DNA from: Lucifuga dentata | Lineage: Eukaryota; Chordata; Actinopteri; Ophidiiformes; Bythitidae | Length of the DNA stretch: 64,000 nt | Direction: 5' to 3' | Assembly: GCA_014773175.1 (NCBI GenBank) | Contig: VXCM01000299.1 | Span: 167,382 to 231,381 of the forward strand | Part shown: positions 24,417-35,941 of the stretch, piece by piece | Position numbering within the stretch: the first letter of the stretch is position 1 | How the letters are laid out: each line of letters begins with the position of its first letter | The notes under the pieces: model-generated | Database searches by the model: none | What the model saw: only the letters and a program-made list of their open reading frames with translations | What the model was told of the DNA's origin: nothing | Program-made: the position numbers and the translations under genes

Positions 24417-25564
24417 CATATATTGTAATCCTGCTAACAAACAAAGAAACCGACAATGGTGAAAGCCCTTTTTGGCAGCTACACATTAGTGGCTGTTGCA
24501 TGTTCCTACATCTATTACTTACTGTACATCAATTCCATTAATGTGCCCCATCCAAACACAAATTTTAGTCTACCAGATCTGATCCTTATCCTGACCAAAT
24601 TGATGAACAAATTTGGAAAACATCCTATATTTCCAAGATAAGAAATCATTTTTTAAAAATCCAAAATCCACTCCTGGATTATCATCAGCACCAAAATTTA
24701 AAGGGCTCTTCCCTGAACCCCACCCTTCCCTTCCTCCAGTTTCCTCAAAATCAGTTTGTAACTTTTTAAAAGCCCTATTTCGCATCAGAGGCCTCTCTTC
24801 AGTTCTGATGTTTAAAGATCTACAATATTTCCAAATGTTAGTGTTCAGAGGAAAGCTTTAAATCGCTGGAGAACCTCAGATGGAAGCAACGGAATCCTGT
24901 TTATGCTGAATGGCATTATGACTCTTTATGTCATGCATTTCATATGAATGTGCCTAATTGTCATAAGCACCACTTGCTGGCGATGGCTGGAGTTTGATTA
25001 CAATCACCTGTTATTTGACTACAGTCACCTGTTGTTTGCCCACCAAGATGGCCGTGTGTTGATGTAATGGCATGTGATGAATTCTGCGCCCACCGCTGCT
25101 GAATGCAGGTCAGATTTGTGAGCCCTTACAGTGATGGATGTTTGAGATCAGGATGGGCGGCTGGTCTGAGGTCTGTCTTGATGCATCACAGGCATGTGTG
25201 AGTTCCTTGAGGAGGAGTTCCCATTGGAAATTTTCTCACACACACACACACATGCACACACTTACGCTCAAGTATGCGCACACGCAGACTTGCATATTCA
25301 TGCATAACCTTGGTGAGAGATCACTAATTATCCAGTCGAGCCTTTTGGTGGTTGAGGAAAGTGACCCACCAAGTGAAGACCACCTGGAAGTCTGTAATGG
25401 ATCCATAAAATCCCACACCCACACATCAACACACTGTCCTTGTACACACAGGCCTACCGCCTCTCTCACACGCACTCACACACAAAAAGAATTGGATGTA
25501 CTCTGGCACACTCGCTCACACACACATCTCATGCTTCTTATACAACATGAACAAATGTCTGGCG

Positions 25565-25570
<6 letters not shown>

Positions 25571-25598
<28 letters not shown>

Positions 25599-25605
25599 NA
25601 CACAC
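25571..25605. repeat. (CA)n microsatellite with an N
   Basis: CA tract with N at 25599; a GT tract follows at 25713-25740 and many short CA runs precede it from 25236. Confidence 0.93.
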
Positions 25606-27149
25606 AGACACGCCTCCAGACACCACAAACTGGGGTTGGTGGTCTGACGGAATGTTGGGTATCATCTCCGGTGACTCCATCTGTGTGTGTTTGTGCATGT
25701 TTGTGTGTGTATAGTGTGTGTGTGTGTGTGTGTGTGTGTGTACCCTCCCTCCCCTCGGTGCTCCATCTAATACCCTGTCATCATCAATAACCTCAACAGT
25801 GCTGACTCACCAGCTTTTACAACCATGGGGTTTGAGCCTTAGTTACAGCCACAGACCCTTGTCTCCATCTCTGTCTGTCAACCCACTGCACACACACCAA
25901 AGATATGCATGTGTGTGTGTGTGTGTGCACACATACAATATGCACACATGCTTTGGCACAGATGTGTCTACGCAGGTATGGCTGCGTGTGTTACAGTGCA
26001 CCCTACATATTTTGCCTGCAGAAAAGTCACCCACCCACCCAAGGAGTCATTCCCCATTGGCCCATAATCCATCATAATAATTGACTCTCATCAGGAGTCA
26101 GAGCCTCATCATTTTCACCACAAAGCATGCNAGTTCCTCACTTCCCCCATCATTCCCACCCTAATCATCTCCAGGCCTTTATTCAAATCTCTGTAGAGGC
26201 AGTAAACACAGGTTGTATATTACATTCTCACAAGGGTGTAAATAAACACGAAGCTGCCAAATATATCATATCATAAGAGCAGAGTTATTTTTGTTGGGTC
26301 ATTGTAGCCCACTTTGCCAGTGGTCTGTGTTGATGGATATGGAGACAGGCTGTGTCAGACAGCGTGCATGTGTAATGATGCTGAGCATCTGACAGGTTAA
26401 AGGCTGCGCTGTCTTGACATTTTTATGGACAGTTTATGAACGCAGCGGCGAGCTCTGGCCGCTCTCTGTCTGCCCATTGACATGTCAACGCCTCCTATGT
26501 GGTGATATGATGTGTTGATGGGGCGAGGTTTTTCTAAAAGTTTCTGCAGCATAACATGTCAATCCATAGCCAAGATGATTTTAAAATGATATCAACTGGT
26601 TTTTATGACTGTTGGCAAGTGAAAGTGCAACTTGTGCAATAAAGGCAATTCTGTATGTTTCCCCTAACGAAGACAGTGGTGAATGTCACTCATATGAGAT
26701 GATACCTTATTTTCATTTCATTGGGTGTGAGAAAGAAATCATGTAACATATTAAGCCTACAATAAAGTTAGACTGGCTGATTGATGTTTACTCTGCATTT
26801 GAATTGCTGTAGGCTCATTGTGATGAATATAGTGTTGATTTGTGGTTTAGGTTTGCAGGTCAGAAGAAATTTGATTATATTGCACATTCACCATAGTGAC
26901 AGAACACAAAATAATAATCATAATTGAAGTTATCACACACTGCTTTCATTGAGCCCAAACACCAATGCACAGACCTACATTTGATTAGGTTTTGTGCAGG
27001 GACTCCCTGTGAAGATTTCAGGTGTCCCTTTATTATCTGAGACAAACTGGAGATAATGGCAAAGGAGACACCTATGGATTAAAGTAATTATACACACACC
27101 TTCTCTAAATGAGATCATTTCTGGCGAATAAAGTAGTCTGCTGAAATTA

Positions 27150-27238
27150 AACTATTCCTCATTTTGATGGGGACCCCTTGGAATCTCCTCAAGGACCACC
27201 TGGAGGTCCACGGACCCCACTTTGAGAAGCGCTGATCT
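27150..27238 (-). mobile_element. Probable hAT-type transposon end fragment
   Basis: On the minus strand it reads AGCGCTTCTCAAAGTGGGG followed by TCCGTGGACCTCCAGGTGG, a pattern typical of fish and vertebrate hAT (Tip100/Charlie-like) ends. Only one end is recognisable. The family is assigned from memory. Confidence 0.35.
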
Positions 27239-27483
27239 AACTGGCTGGCAGGGTCTGTTTCTAAAAGGTGCGCACCTAACTGGCTGGAGCCAGGGCGGCG
27301 TATTGCCTTTCACACGCTTCTAAAATACTCTCCGGGCAGAGCCTGAAAGGGTTACTGTTTCCCAAAGTGTCTCATTCTGCGCAGTCGAGAGGGGGCGGCT
27401 GAGTGGCGCCGTCGAGTCAGAGACGCAGTTTCTAAAAACCCCGAGACATCATCAAGAAAGAAGCTGACAGTAAGGAAAGCAAG

Positions 27484-27540
27484 TCCCCTCCTCCTCCTCC
27501 TCTTCCTCTGCCACCTCCTCCTCCTCCTCCTCCTCCTCCG
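27484..27540. repeat. (TCC)n trinucleotide repeat
   Basis: Interrupted CCT/TCC repeat. It produces an apparent poly-Arg reading frame on the minus strand that I do not accept as a gene. Confidence 0.9.
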
Positions 27541-28405
27541 CTGGCACGCTGCCGTTCTTCTCCTCTCCTTACCAAATCCCCTCAGTGGATCTGTCACAAT
27601 AACCGGGCGGCAAGTGTCAAATCCAACTCTGCCCGCAAGAGCGCAAATCACTCTAACGCACACAAGATGCGCTCAGTGGAAACACTACACAAGCCGCATT
27701 TGACGTTAAGACGTTTAGTCATGGCTCTGCTTAAGTCGTTAATTGTATTTAATGAATAATATAAACACTATAAAAGCCCTACTTGCAGAATTTTCTCTTT
27801 GATTTCATGGGACTTCATTCCCCTGCACGTCTCCATCGCGCGTAATTGGCCATACCTCTTTAACCTGCAGACAGCACAGCCCCGCTCTCCAATTAATAGT
27901 CTGCTAACGTCAAAAACAGTTGACCATTGTTTTATAGGCTTTGTTTTTTTCTCTCTCCAGGGCGGTCAGACTTGAATAGGCGCCGGTCTGCTCCAGTCCA
28001 CTTCTATACAGATACCTCAGTGGAACTTGTGTGGAGCTTCCAGAGCAAAGCACAGACCCCAGACGCCCCTAGCTTGCGCGTAAAAGCTCACTATTTCATC
28101 ATCTGACACTGTTTGAAAAGTCTGAATCATATTTTACCCATTATGTTAACACCTCGGAGCCCAGAAATGAGCAATGTGCGCAGACAGGGGAGATGAATAT
28201 GCGCGGCCTCTCTTCTCTGGCTCAAACAAATGAATGCCAGTTCTGTAGAGGCGCTTGAGGTATGTGTTGCGCATACACAGCGTAGTAAATCAAGCCTTTC
28301 TAAAATCGCTGTGACGGCGTGGAGCGTCAGGCAGTCCACCCAGAGTCCCTGCAGCTTGGAGTTTGTGCAGTTTGTAACTCCACTCCACGTCGGAGAGCAA
28401 CTGCA

Positions 28406-28661
28406 CACTGTAAAAAATATCAATCTTTGAATTTTTAAACCAGGATTTTAAACCAGGATTAAGTCCTTTCACTTGTTTCCAGTGCAAGGCAACATAATTC
28501 TAAGGATTTTATTAAACCACATGGTGTTGTTATGAAACTCAAAACATTAAACTCCAGTAGGGAAACAAAAGTGAAACAATCTCATCGCGTTAGTTTTAAA
28601 CTTTAGAGGGAATGAAGATTTTGGGACAATATAATTTGCTCAGATGAATATTTTTACAGTG
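28406..28661. mobile_element. Short hAT-like MITE next to noggin
   Basis: 256-bp segment with inverted ends CACTGTAAAAAATAT and ATATTTTTACAGTG. It lies about 80 bases beyond the candidate noggin poly(A) signal. The ends resemble short non-autonomous hAT elements common in fish, but no target duplication is visible. Confidence 0.5.
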
Positions 28662-28742
28662 TACACGCCCCCTGGGGCCACGGATACAGACACTCGTTAT
28701 AAGCAACATGGCTCGACACTAATACATGTTGAAAAGATAGAC

Positions 28743-28748
28743 TTTATT
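28743..28748 (-). terminator. Candidate poly(A) signal of noggin
   Basis: AATAAA on the minus strand, about 670 bases downstream of the noggin stop, at the end of an AT-rich stretch (28740-29410) typical of a 3' UTR. A GT-containing stretch follows at about 28680-28720. Other AATAAA matches at about 28795 and 28920 could be used instead. With this signal the mRNA would be about 1.4 kb. Confidence 0.45.
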
Positions 28749-29414
28749 GCTAAAACGTGTAACCATAACATGTACACTGATATGTTTTACTTTTTTATTT
28801 TTTTATTTTAGAAATATTCAAGTAGACATCTCCCATATTTTTCTGGTATAATCTGCTATTCTCTTTCCTTATGCTCTATACTCACAATCGTTAAAATAAT
28901 AAATAAAACGTACAGATTTGTTTATTTCTACAACACTATGTATTCCAAAAAAAAGCTGAGTTCACGCCTTTATATATATCTTTATCCTCAACTTTTTTTT
29001 TCAATTTAATTATTATTGATATTAATATTATACAAAAACTCTAGGCAGCATTGCAGTGAAATAACAGTCAGCATCAATGTTCAGTTGAAAACAAAGTTCA
29101 CCTCTTGGAGAAGTGAATGCATTCCATCTTCAACGTCTCTTAGAAATAAAAAAAAAAGAAGCTCTTCCTTATGAAGTGCTTGTGTTCTCCCTAAAAACAG
29201 CGTTTTAGGGTTGAGAATAAAATATGGTCCTGGTTCAATTAGAAAAAATAGCTGCATTTTCTTAAATATGTACAATGTTGGTATTTCACTTAAATGCTAT
29301 ATAAAAAAATAGATTTGCTATGGTGCCCACCTCTGTAGAGAGTTAACAGTGCAATAGAAACCGTATTTCCAGTCCACTCCCCCCTTTCGACCACCACTAC
29401 TTCCTTAGAGAAAA
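28749..29414 (-). other. Probable noggin 3' UTR
   Basis: AT-rich, non-coding sequence directly after the noggin stop codon and before the candidate poly(A) signal. It contains several ATTTA/AATAAA-like motifs on the minus strand. No transposon or microsatellite interrupts it, unlike most of the window. The UTR assignment is inferred from position and composition. Confidence 0.5.
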
Positions 29415-30050
29415 TCAGCACGAACACTTGCACTCTGAGATGATCGGGTATTGCATCGGTATCCACGTACAATATTTCTGTCTTAAAAAGCCCTGACAAT
29501 ACCACCGTAGGAAAGTCTTGGTGATTGACTTGACTGGTTTGCAAAACATCCCCTCTGGGAATGAACAAGAGCGCTCATTGAAGCAGTTGCCCTCCTTGAT
29601 GTACCGGGGCCAGAACCTCACGCCCAAATCCTTCCAGGTGTACACCACGGGGCAGTGCGTGTAGGTCCACAGCCACTGCAGAAATTTCCTCCGGGCTTTC
29701 TTGCCCACTTTTACCCTCTTCCCATAGGGGGTCTCTGTGAGGTCCAGCTTTTTAATCTCGTTAGGCATGGGCCCCTGCAGCTTCACCTGGGTGTCTGGCG
29801 TGGAGAGGTTCAGCTGCATGGGCGAGCTGATGGACATGAAGTTGGGGTCAAAGTTACTGCCGAGCTTTTTCCGCAGAGTCCTCTCGGCCAAGTCCTGCTC
29901 CCGAGGGTCGTACTCCGGGTCGGGGTCCTCCTTCAGGTCAGGCACGGGGAGGTGCTCGCTGGGAGATGGACGGAGGCGAAGGTAATGCTGGGAAACTCCA
30001 AAGTGGACGCACACCAGCGCGTAAATGAGCAGCGTTTGTGAGAGGCCCAT
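29415..30050 (-). CDS. nog2: Noggin, noggin-2-like; secreted BMP antagonist, single exon
   Basis: Complete intronless 211-residue reading frame. Noggin is a secreted homodimeric cystine-knot protein that binds BMP ligands and blocks their receptors during axis, neural, somite and skeletal patterning. Seen here: a hydrophobic signal peptide (residues 1-20) with likely cleavage before QHYLRLRP; the N-terminal clip RPSPSEHLP; one N-glycosylation site at N81 (NLS); a basic heparan-sulfate-type patch at 111-122; and nine cysteines (133, 156, 162, 170, 185, 194, 207, 209, 211) ending in the diagnostic YPIISECKCSC. The ATG at 30048-30050 has a good context (A at -3, G at +4); the frame opens further upstream only through a GTG. 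The long acidic/Gly-rich insert of mammalian Noggin is absent, and the GKKARRKFLQWLWTYTHCP stretch matches noggin-2 better than noggin-1/3. The family is certain; the paralogue number is inferred. Confidence 0.96.
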   Translation of the reverse strand: MGLSQTLLIYALVCVHFGVSQHYLRLRPSPSEHLPVPDLKEDPDPEYDPREQDLAERTLRKKLGSNFDPNFMSISSPMQLNLSTPDTQVKLQGPMPNEIKKLDLTETPYGKRVKVGKKARRKFLQWLWTYTHCPVVYTWKDLGVRFWPRYIKEGNCFNERSCSFPEGMFCKPVKSITKTFLRWYCQGFLRQKYCTWIPMQYPIISECKCSC

Positions 30051-30146
30051 ATTTCCTCTTGTTTTACGCACCGTCTCTTCTCACGTAAACAATATTCAGT
30101 TCTTTTCCCGGTTACCGTGCTCTGTGTAATGACCAGCCCGGGGCTT

Positions 30147-30155
30147 CATAAATAG
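30147..30155 (-). promoter_or_regulatory. TATA-like box of the noggin gene
   Basis: On the minus strand the sequence reads CTATTTATG, a TATA-like element about 100 bases upstream of the noggin ATG. A start site 25-30 bases downstream (about 30120) would give a 5' UTR of roughly 70 bases. No intron is needed between this box and the ATG. The assignment rests on position and sequence only. Confidence 0.45.
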
Positions 30156-30169
30156 TAGAAGTACAGCCA

Positions 30170-32692
30170 CCAGCAAGGCGATACTTTTAATAGACCAAGT
30201 CGGGTTTGAATGACATGGAGTGGAGTGCTTTGCTTTTTAGGGCTCTTTCAACTTTGCAATTTGCCCGCTGATGCAATCCTGCAGCACCAAAGGGTGCCCC
30301 TGCTTTGCGAAAAAAAAAAAAAAAAAAATNAAAAAAAAAAAAAAAAAAATTTTTAGTCTAAACAAAAACAGCACAAAGCAAAATGGGGAAAACTCTATTC
30401 ACACTCTCCGGCCTCACCCCGCTCCCTTGGATTCACTTTGGGTTTCTTTCGGTTGTCATGGTTACCCCGGGGACTCGAAGCCACGATAAACTGTCTACAC
30501 TGGATGACAGTGTCCGAGAAGAGAGCTGCGTGGAATGAAAGAGACAGGATAGATCCGGAGTGTCCCGAGAGAGAAAGGCGCACAAAAAAAGAGTTCTTCA
30601 CAAAGTTTTAAATGTCACGCGTCCGGTAATGAGCGCTGCCTTGGCCAACGTTATTTTTACGCACGACTTTTATAAACGTGGCTTCTCTTAACGTCGGATG
30701 ACGCTCTCAGGTTTGACAAGGTCCCAGGACGCACAATCCATGCACTGAGGGAAAAAAAAAAAAAAAAAAAAAAACCTGTGGTATTCCAGCCGTCTGTTCG
30801 AGCACCTCACTGATAATGTCCAAAATCTTAGCAGCTTGGATTTGAATAAAGAAATGCAATACTAGCTTATGAAACAACGGCCATTTATCTTTCCAGGAGA
30901 CGTTCCAAACCATGAGCAGCTTTTGGCATTAAAAAAATAATAATAAAAATAAAAAAAACCCAAAAACAAATAAAGACTATAACATTTCCACAGAACACGT
31001 GACAAACAGACGCTGAAAACTGGTTCACAGCAAATTTGCAGGCTCAATGCATATCAAATGCAAACTGCAGAAAGCCAGCAGACGCTGTTAGTTCAGAGTT
31101 CCTTTTGCTGTGGCATTGCTGAATCCTCTCAGAAAAGCTCCAGGTCCCACTGCTGCTGCATGACGGAGACAGTCCCAAAATCTGGATCCTTTCTGCACGG
31201 TCAATTCCAGAGGGAGCCGTTCTCCTCCTTTGATAAGTTGTACAGAAGCTCCTACTGAGTCGCTCCTACTTGAGGAGTCTGAGAGACTTGGCGCTGGAGC
31301 GTTTCTTTGCTTAGGCACACTGTGTGTGAGTGCGTCTGTAGCGAGTGGTGCTCAGTCCCAAGTTAAATATCCCCCTCCGACGGTACAAAGTGTCAGAGGG
31401 ACCTGCCCACCCCGGCCACTTTCACTATGATTGACAGCCCCCCCTCCGTGCCACCCCCTCCCCTCACAACGTGGAAAATATCAGCCACAATCACAAGGAT
31501 CAACTGGGTCCTAAAGCGCCGGTTTTATCCTGTATTATATTGTGATATTCCACACCACCAGCCGTTTTACGCGTGTTATATATTTCTTTTTTTAAAAGTA
31601 GGAAAACTAGGTCAGACACACACACACACACATGTAAAGCGCCGTGTTTGCAGCTCTCTCCTGCACTTTTCATTGAGATAGTATCTGAGATGCACTAATT
31701 GGTTCAATACGCTGTCAATATCCAGCTCAAGCGTTTAAGAGTTTCCTTTGGCTTGAACTTTCCCATGAAATTGATGGGAAACGTTTAGTAGCTTGTCTAC
31801 GGAAAAGAGGCATCACATTCCACCTTTGTTCATCAGGATTTGGGTCTACACAGGAATTGGCCCGTTGAACTCAGGGGTCACAAAATAGGCGCGCAATTAA
31901 GGGCTATAAATGGCCATGGATAACTAAGCGGTACCTTTCCCATGCTAACCGAGCAATCATTAGGCCATGATGGACTTTTTAACTTTTGCTTGAACTGTGC
32001 TGATTAGCCTATAATCCCCCAAAAAATATTATTTAAGTAAACTTAGTTGCTGACCAAGATGAAGAAAATGCATTTAAATGCTTCTTAACTTATAATCCTT
32101 TAAAGTGACATTCAGATATAGCATTCATTCATTTCATTTCATGGATTTACTGGAAAATATAATGCTGGACAAGATATGACGTCACATTATTTCTCTTTGT
32201 AAGTCACTATGTCATAAAAATTGGGAAGATGGTAAAATATTCAACATGGATTTTTATCTTGTCATCTTCAGAAGAAATCCACATTCTCACATCTATTCTA
32301 CTCAGTAGTGACAGGACCTGTGTTAGTTATTTCATGTCTTTGTGCATGTCTTTTGTGGTGGTCACTAGAGGGCGTCGACCCAGCACGTTGTGGACATCTC
32401 ATGCAGCCAGGGGCTCCCAGCCGCTCTCCCTGCCTGTCTGGCTGCTCATGTTTGAGTGCATGGGGAAAGAATGTGCACTCATACTTATGGTGTAGCTCAA
32501 GTGAAAATTGCTCACCAGCTTTGTGATCAAAGATCTAAAAAAAAAAAAAAAAAAAAAAAAAGGTGGACCACTTAGCTCAGAACTGTAATTGACATGAATC
32601 ATTTCCAAAGACTTTATAAGAACAAATTGTCCCGTTGAAGGACTGATGAATATTTACCACAAAAAGTCTAGTAGTCCTGCAGTACAGCATAA
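30170..32692. other. 5' flank of noggin
   Basis: Immediate upstream region. Contains a poly(A) run with an N (30330), poly(A) at about 30750-30773 and 32537-32560, a short CA tract (31616-31631) and otherwise complex sequence. Proximal control elements would be expected here; none can be assigned from sequence alone. Confidence 0.4.
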
Positions 32693-33148
32693 TTAAAGGA
32701 CAATACTGGTGATTTTGCATGTTTAAGCCCAAAAAATACTACCCACTTACACATTACATTGCTGACAACCAATTTCCAAAACATAAGTCACATTTTATAG
32801 TTCCTATTATTTTGCCAAATCACCTAATCTTTCAAACTCAGATGTTCAAGTGATACACCTGCCTTAGAATTGAATATTTTGTTTGCTAACACATAGGTCC
32901 AAACGTCGAGGGGACCATTGTTTTTAATTTCTTGGTAAAAGCCGTCTTCTAGGACTGTATTCTCTGGCGGTGACATACATTTTCACTCGTGCAGCTTTAT
33001 GTTGGGCTGGTTGAATAATTTTCAACAAAAAAGTTGACAATGCCATGTTGCTGTGATGGATTATTTATCTCAAGCACATTTTCAAGCCTCTACAAGTTGA
33101 TTTCAATAGTGTACTGGAATAAACTCAAACCATGGCAGTCTGGAAGAG
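32693..33148 (+). mobile_element. TTAAAGGACC MITE, copy E, right end missing
   Basis: Starts TTAAAGGACAATACTGG, carries the internal GGCGGTGACATACATTTTC block and stops after CATGGCAGTCTGGAAG. The whole right terminal repeat is absent. Confidence 0.75.
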
Positions 33149-35805
33149 ACCTCATTAACCAAGCTTGACTGCGTTAAACCACATGGAGAGACTTGCCAGC
33201 AGTCTTATACGTGCTTTGAGTCCACCTAAATTCCTGCTGCTCCCCCTCCATCATACACACAAACACACACACAAAGTCATAATCTGGTTAATGATTAGAA
33301 TGCCAGAGCAGACGGGGCTCAGTGGGCAGCGGGGACAGTAAGGCTGAGCTGGTTACTGTAGAGTGGGCCATTTCCATTGTCTTCTTCCAGACGTCTTGGG
33401 GTGGCGGACACAGAGAGAAACCCCCATGTGGGGAGAGACACATCCTCCTATATTCAAGCACTAATACTGTTGGGCAACCCAGCAGTGAATCAGCCCCTAT
33501 TCCCTGGCTAATTACCGGAGATAAAGACTGGGAGAGGAGAGAGAAGGGGACCGGTGTGGTGGTGGTGATGTTGAGTGCGTGGGTGTGGGGGTGAGGGAAG
33601 AAGAAGTGGTAATGAAAGTGGTGGAAGTTTGAGTGAAGCAAAGATGATTGGGGTGTCAGTCGAGGTGGTGGAGGTGGGGCAGTTTGCTGTGGAATGGCTA
33701 ATTAAATAATGCCATAAAAGGACCCCAGCTCGTTTTAACGAAGCCCGTCAAGCTCTGACGAGTGGGGCTGGGGGCACTGAGATGGGGGTGGGACGCACCA
33801 AGGAGGGGAGACGTGGGGCCGGTCCTAAAAAATTGGGCTTGTATAACAAGGGGACTTAGCTCTTTGGTTTTGCAGTGATTGTTCATGCTCCCTTAGGTCT
33901 CAATAGGGCGCATGGTGAGGGTGCGTTGGGGGCAGCCTTTAGGCACAGATAGGACCCCCTTCACCCCCTCTGGTGTGGCTGTGAATGCTACACACACACA
34001 CACATGCACACACACATAACACATACTGAAACACATACACACACTAACACCCCCACGGCTCCATACAAAGGCCTCGACCCAAGGTCCAGTGAGGGGCTTA
34101 TCCAGCCGAGGGGACCAGCACGGGGCAGGCCTGGCCAGACTGGCTGACTGTGCCCACTAGGGCCTGGTAGAAGGGCGCAGGTGGGCGGATGGAGATGGAC
34201 ATCTTGGAGAGGAGAGCATGGAGAAGTGGTGGAAGCATCACCAAGTGCAGCTGAACTGACAAAAACCAACCTTGTTTTTGCATTTCATGTCTTCCTGTTG
34301 CCCCATGAAACTTAAGGAATTTGGCAAGGCGTTGCGGCTGTTTGGAAATAGCCTTCAGTGGCAGAGATAGAAATCCCAAAGCCCCCCTCCCTTCAAATCA
34401 ACACATATGCCTGGAGCACATTTCCTAATTAGTTTTTGTGTTGCGGCATCTCCAGTAGAACACTCTCGGCTGGGTCTTTGGCAGCCTGACAGGTTTCAGA
34501 ACCAACCAGAGGAATGGCTTTTTGTATCTATTTCATATTTTCCACAACACTTCAAAACAGAAAGGTTTGCAGCTTTCTCCTGTTGCCTGTCAGTCTTGCT
34601 TTCTCTCTCTATTCCTTGCTACCCTCACCATCCTCTTCAGTACTACTCCCCCACGCTCCCCCCNTCCCGTTAACGCTACTTTTGAAGCCCCCCTTCTATC
34701 CCCCCGCCCCCAAAATTCATCATAAAGTTATTTTTGCAAAATTGCCAGTAAACAGCATCAAAGTGATATTTCCCCCCTTTCCTCTTACAAAGAGAAAAAA
34801 AAGAGAAAACTGTGCAGAGTGAGTAGCTTGTCCTGGTTATTGAAGGAACGCCGTTTCCTCTTCAATGTGCAATCTGAAGCCAATCTGAGCCTGGGCCCAA
34901 ATGCCTCGTTCCTACTATGGCATTCCAGTCGTGACGGTGGAGCAAATGCTGCCTTGATGCTTGATCACAAGCTGTGATTAATGGCGATCACATCGTGGAA
35001 AGCACGGCAGCCTTGTGATGTGATGGCTGGGATCACTTTGAAATGGCTCTCTGAGGGACTGATGCACTCGAGCAAAGCCATGAGTAGAAACGCTGTGACA
35101 AACACTTGCATGTCATTACGAGAGGAGTATATGATACAGGTTGTAAACGGATGATCCTAAATAGTATACATGAGGTCTGGTGTGTGTAGGGGGGCTGAGC
35201 AGGTTCCCCTCAACCTCGATTGGATGTTTTTGCCAGTAGGGTTACTTGGAGTGAGAGACAGTTAGTTTCCGTAAACCATTCCCCCTCTTTCTTGATGAAT
35301 TGCTGCCATTCTTCGGCGATGATTCTCTGCCACTTTTAATTGGGGAGGCCGGTGTGACCTCACAGCATTCCAAGATGATTACCCTTATTCACATCTTACA
35401 AAATTAAAATAAAAAAAGGGCTCTCGACATCTCGGGCCATCCCCCGTTCTTCTTCTTTTGCTTCCTTTTCGTTTTATTTGGTGCGTGCCCCAGCCTGTTT
35501 TGGGAAGAGCAGGAGAGCGCCCCGTCGTCTTTCTATTCTGCTCATCCCCTCCTCCTCTTGCCTCCCTCCCTCCTTCACCCCCCACCCCCACCCACCCCCA
35601 GTGTAGGGAGTGATGAGGGTGGAATTAAATTGATCACCGCCTTCCGGAAAACAACAGGAAAAAATAGTGCATTCCGAACGCCAGGAGGGCGTTCCCCCTG
35701 GTCTTCCCTATGGCAGGATGACATCATTGGCCTGCTGCCCAATTCCCACCGTTCACAATAGGGTCACTGTTGCCTTCTCCACGGTGGCACAACAGCCAAG
35801 AGGAC

Positions 35806-35899
35806 AGAGAGAGAGAGAGAGAGAGAGAGCAAAAGAGAAAGATAGAGAAGGAGGGGGGAATAGGAAAAAGATGCCAGCAATGTTAAGACCTAAAGGCCC

Positions 35900-35937
<38 letters not shown>
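35806..35937. repeat. (GA)n and (CA)n microsatellites
   Basis: GA tract at 35806-35829 and CA tract at 35903-35937, with purine-rich sequence between. Confidence 0.93.

Positions 35938-35941
<4 letters not shown>

Larger units (their letters stand above)
24199..28405. other. Proximal 3' flank of noggin, non-coding
   Basis: Contains the 50-bp palindrome (24367-24416), CA/GT tracts (25236-25930), a hAT end fragment and a TCC repeat. The part from about 26250 to 28400 is notably free of simple repeats and transposons, which would suit regulatory DNA, but no element is identified. Confidence 0.4.

Noticed and set aside
27352..27663. Arg-rich 103-codon minus-strand frame
   Set aside because: The poly-Arg run is a translated TCC/GGA repeat; no other support.
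29655..30041. 128-codon open frame on the plus strand inside noggin
   Set aside because: It is antisense to a well-conserved coding sequence and shows no domain; a shadow of the GC-rich noggin codons.
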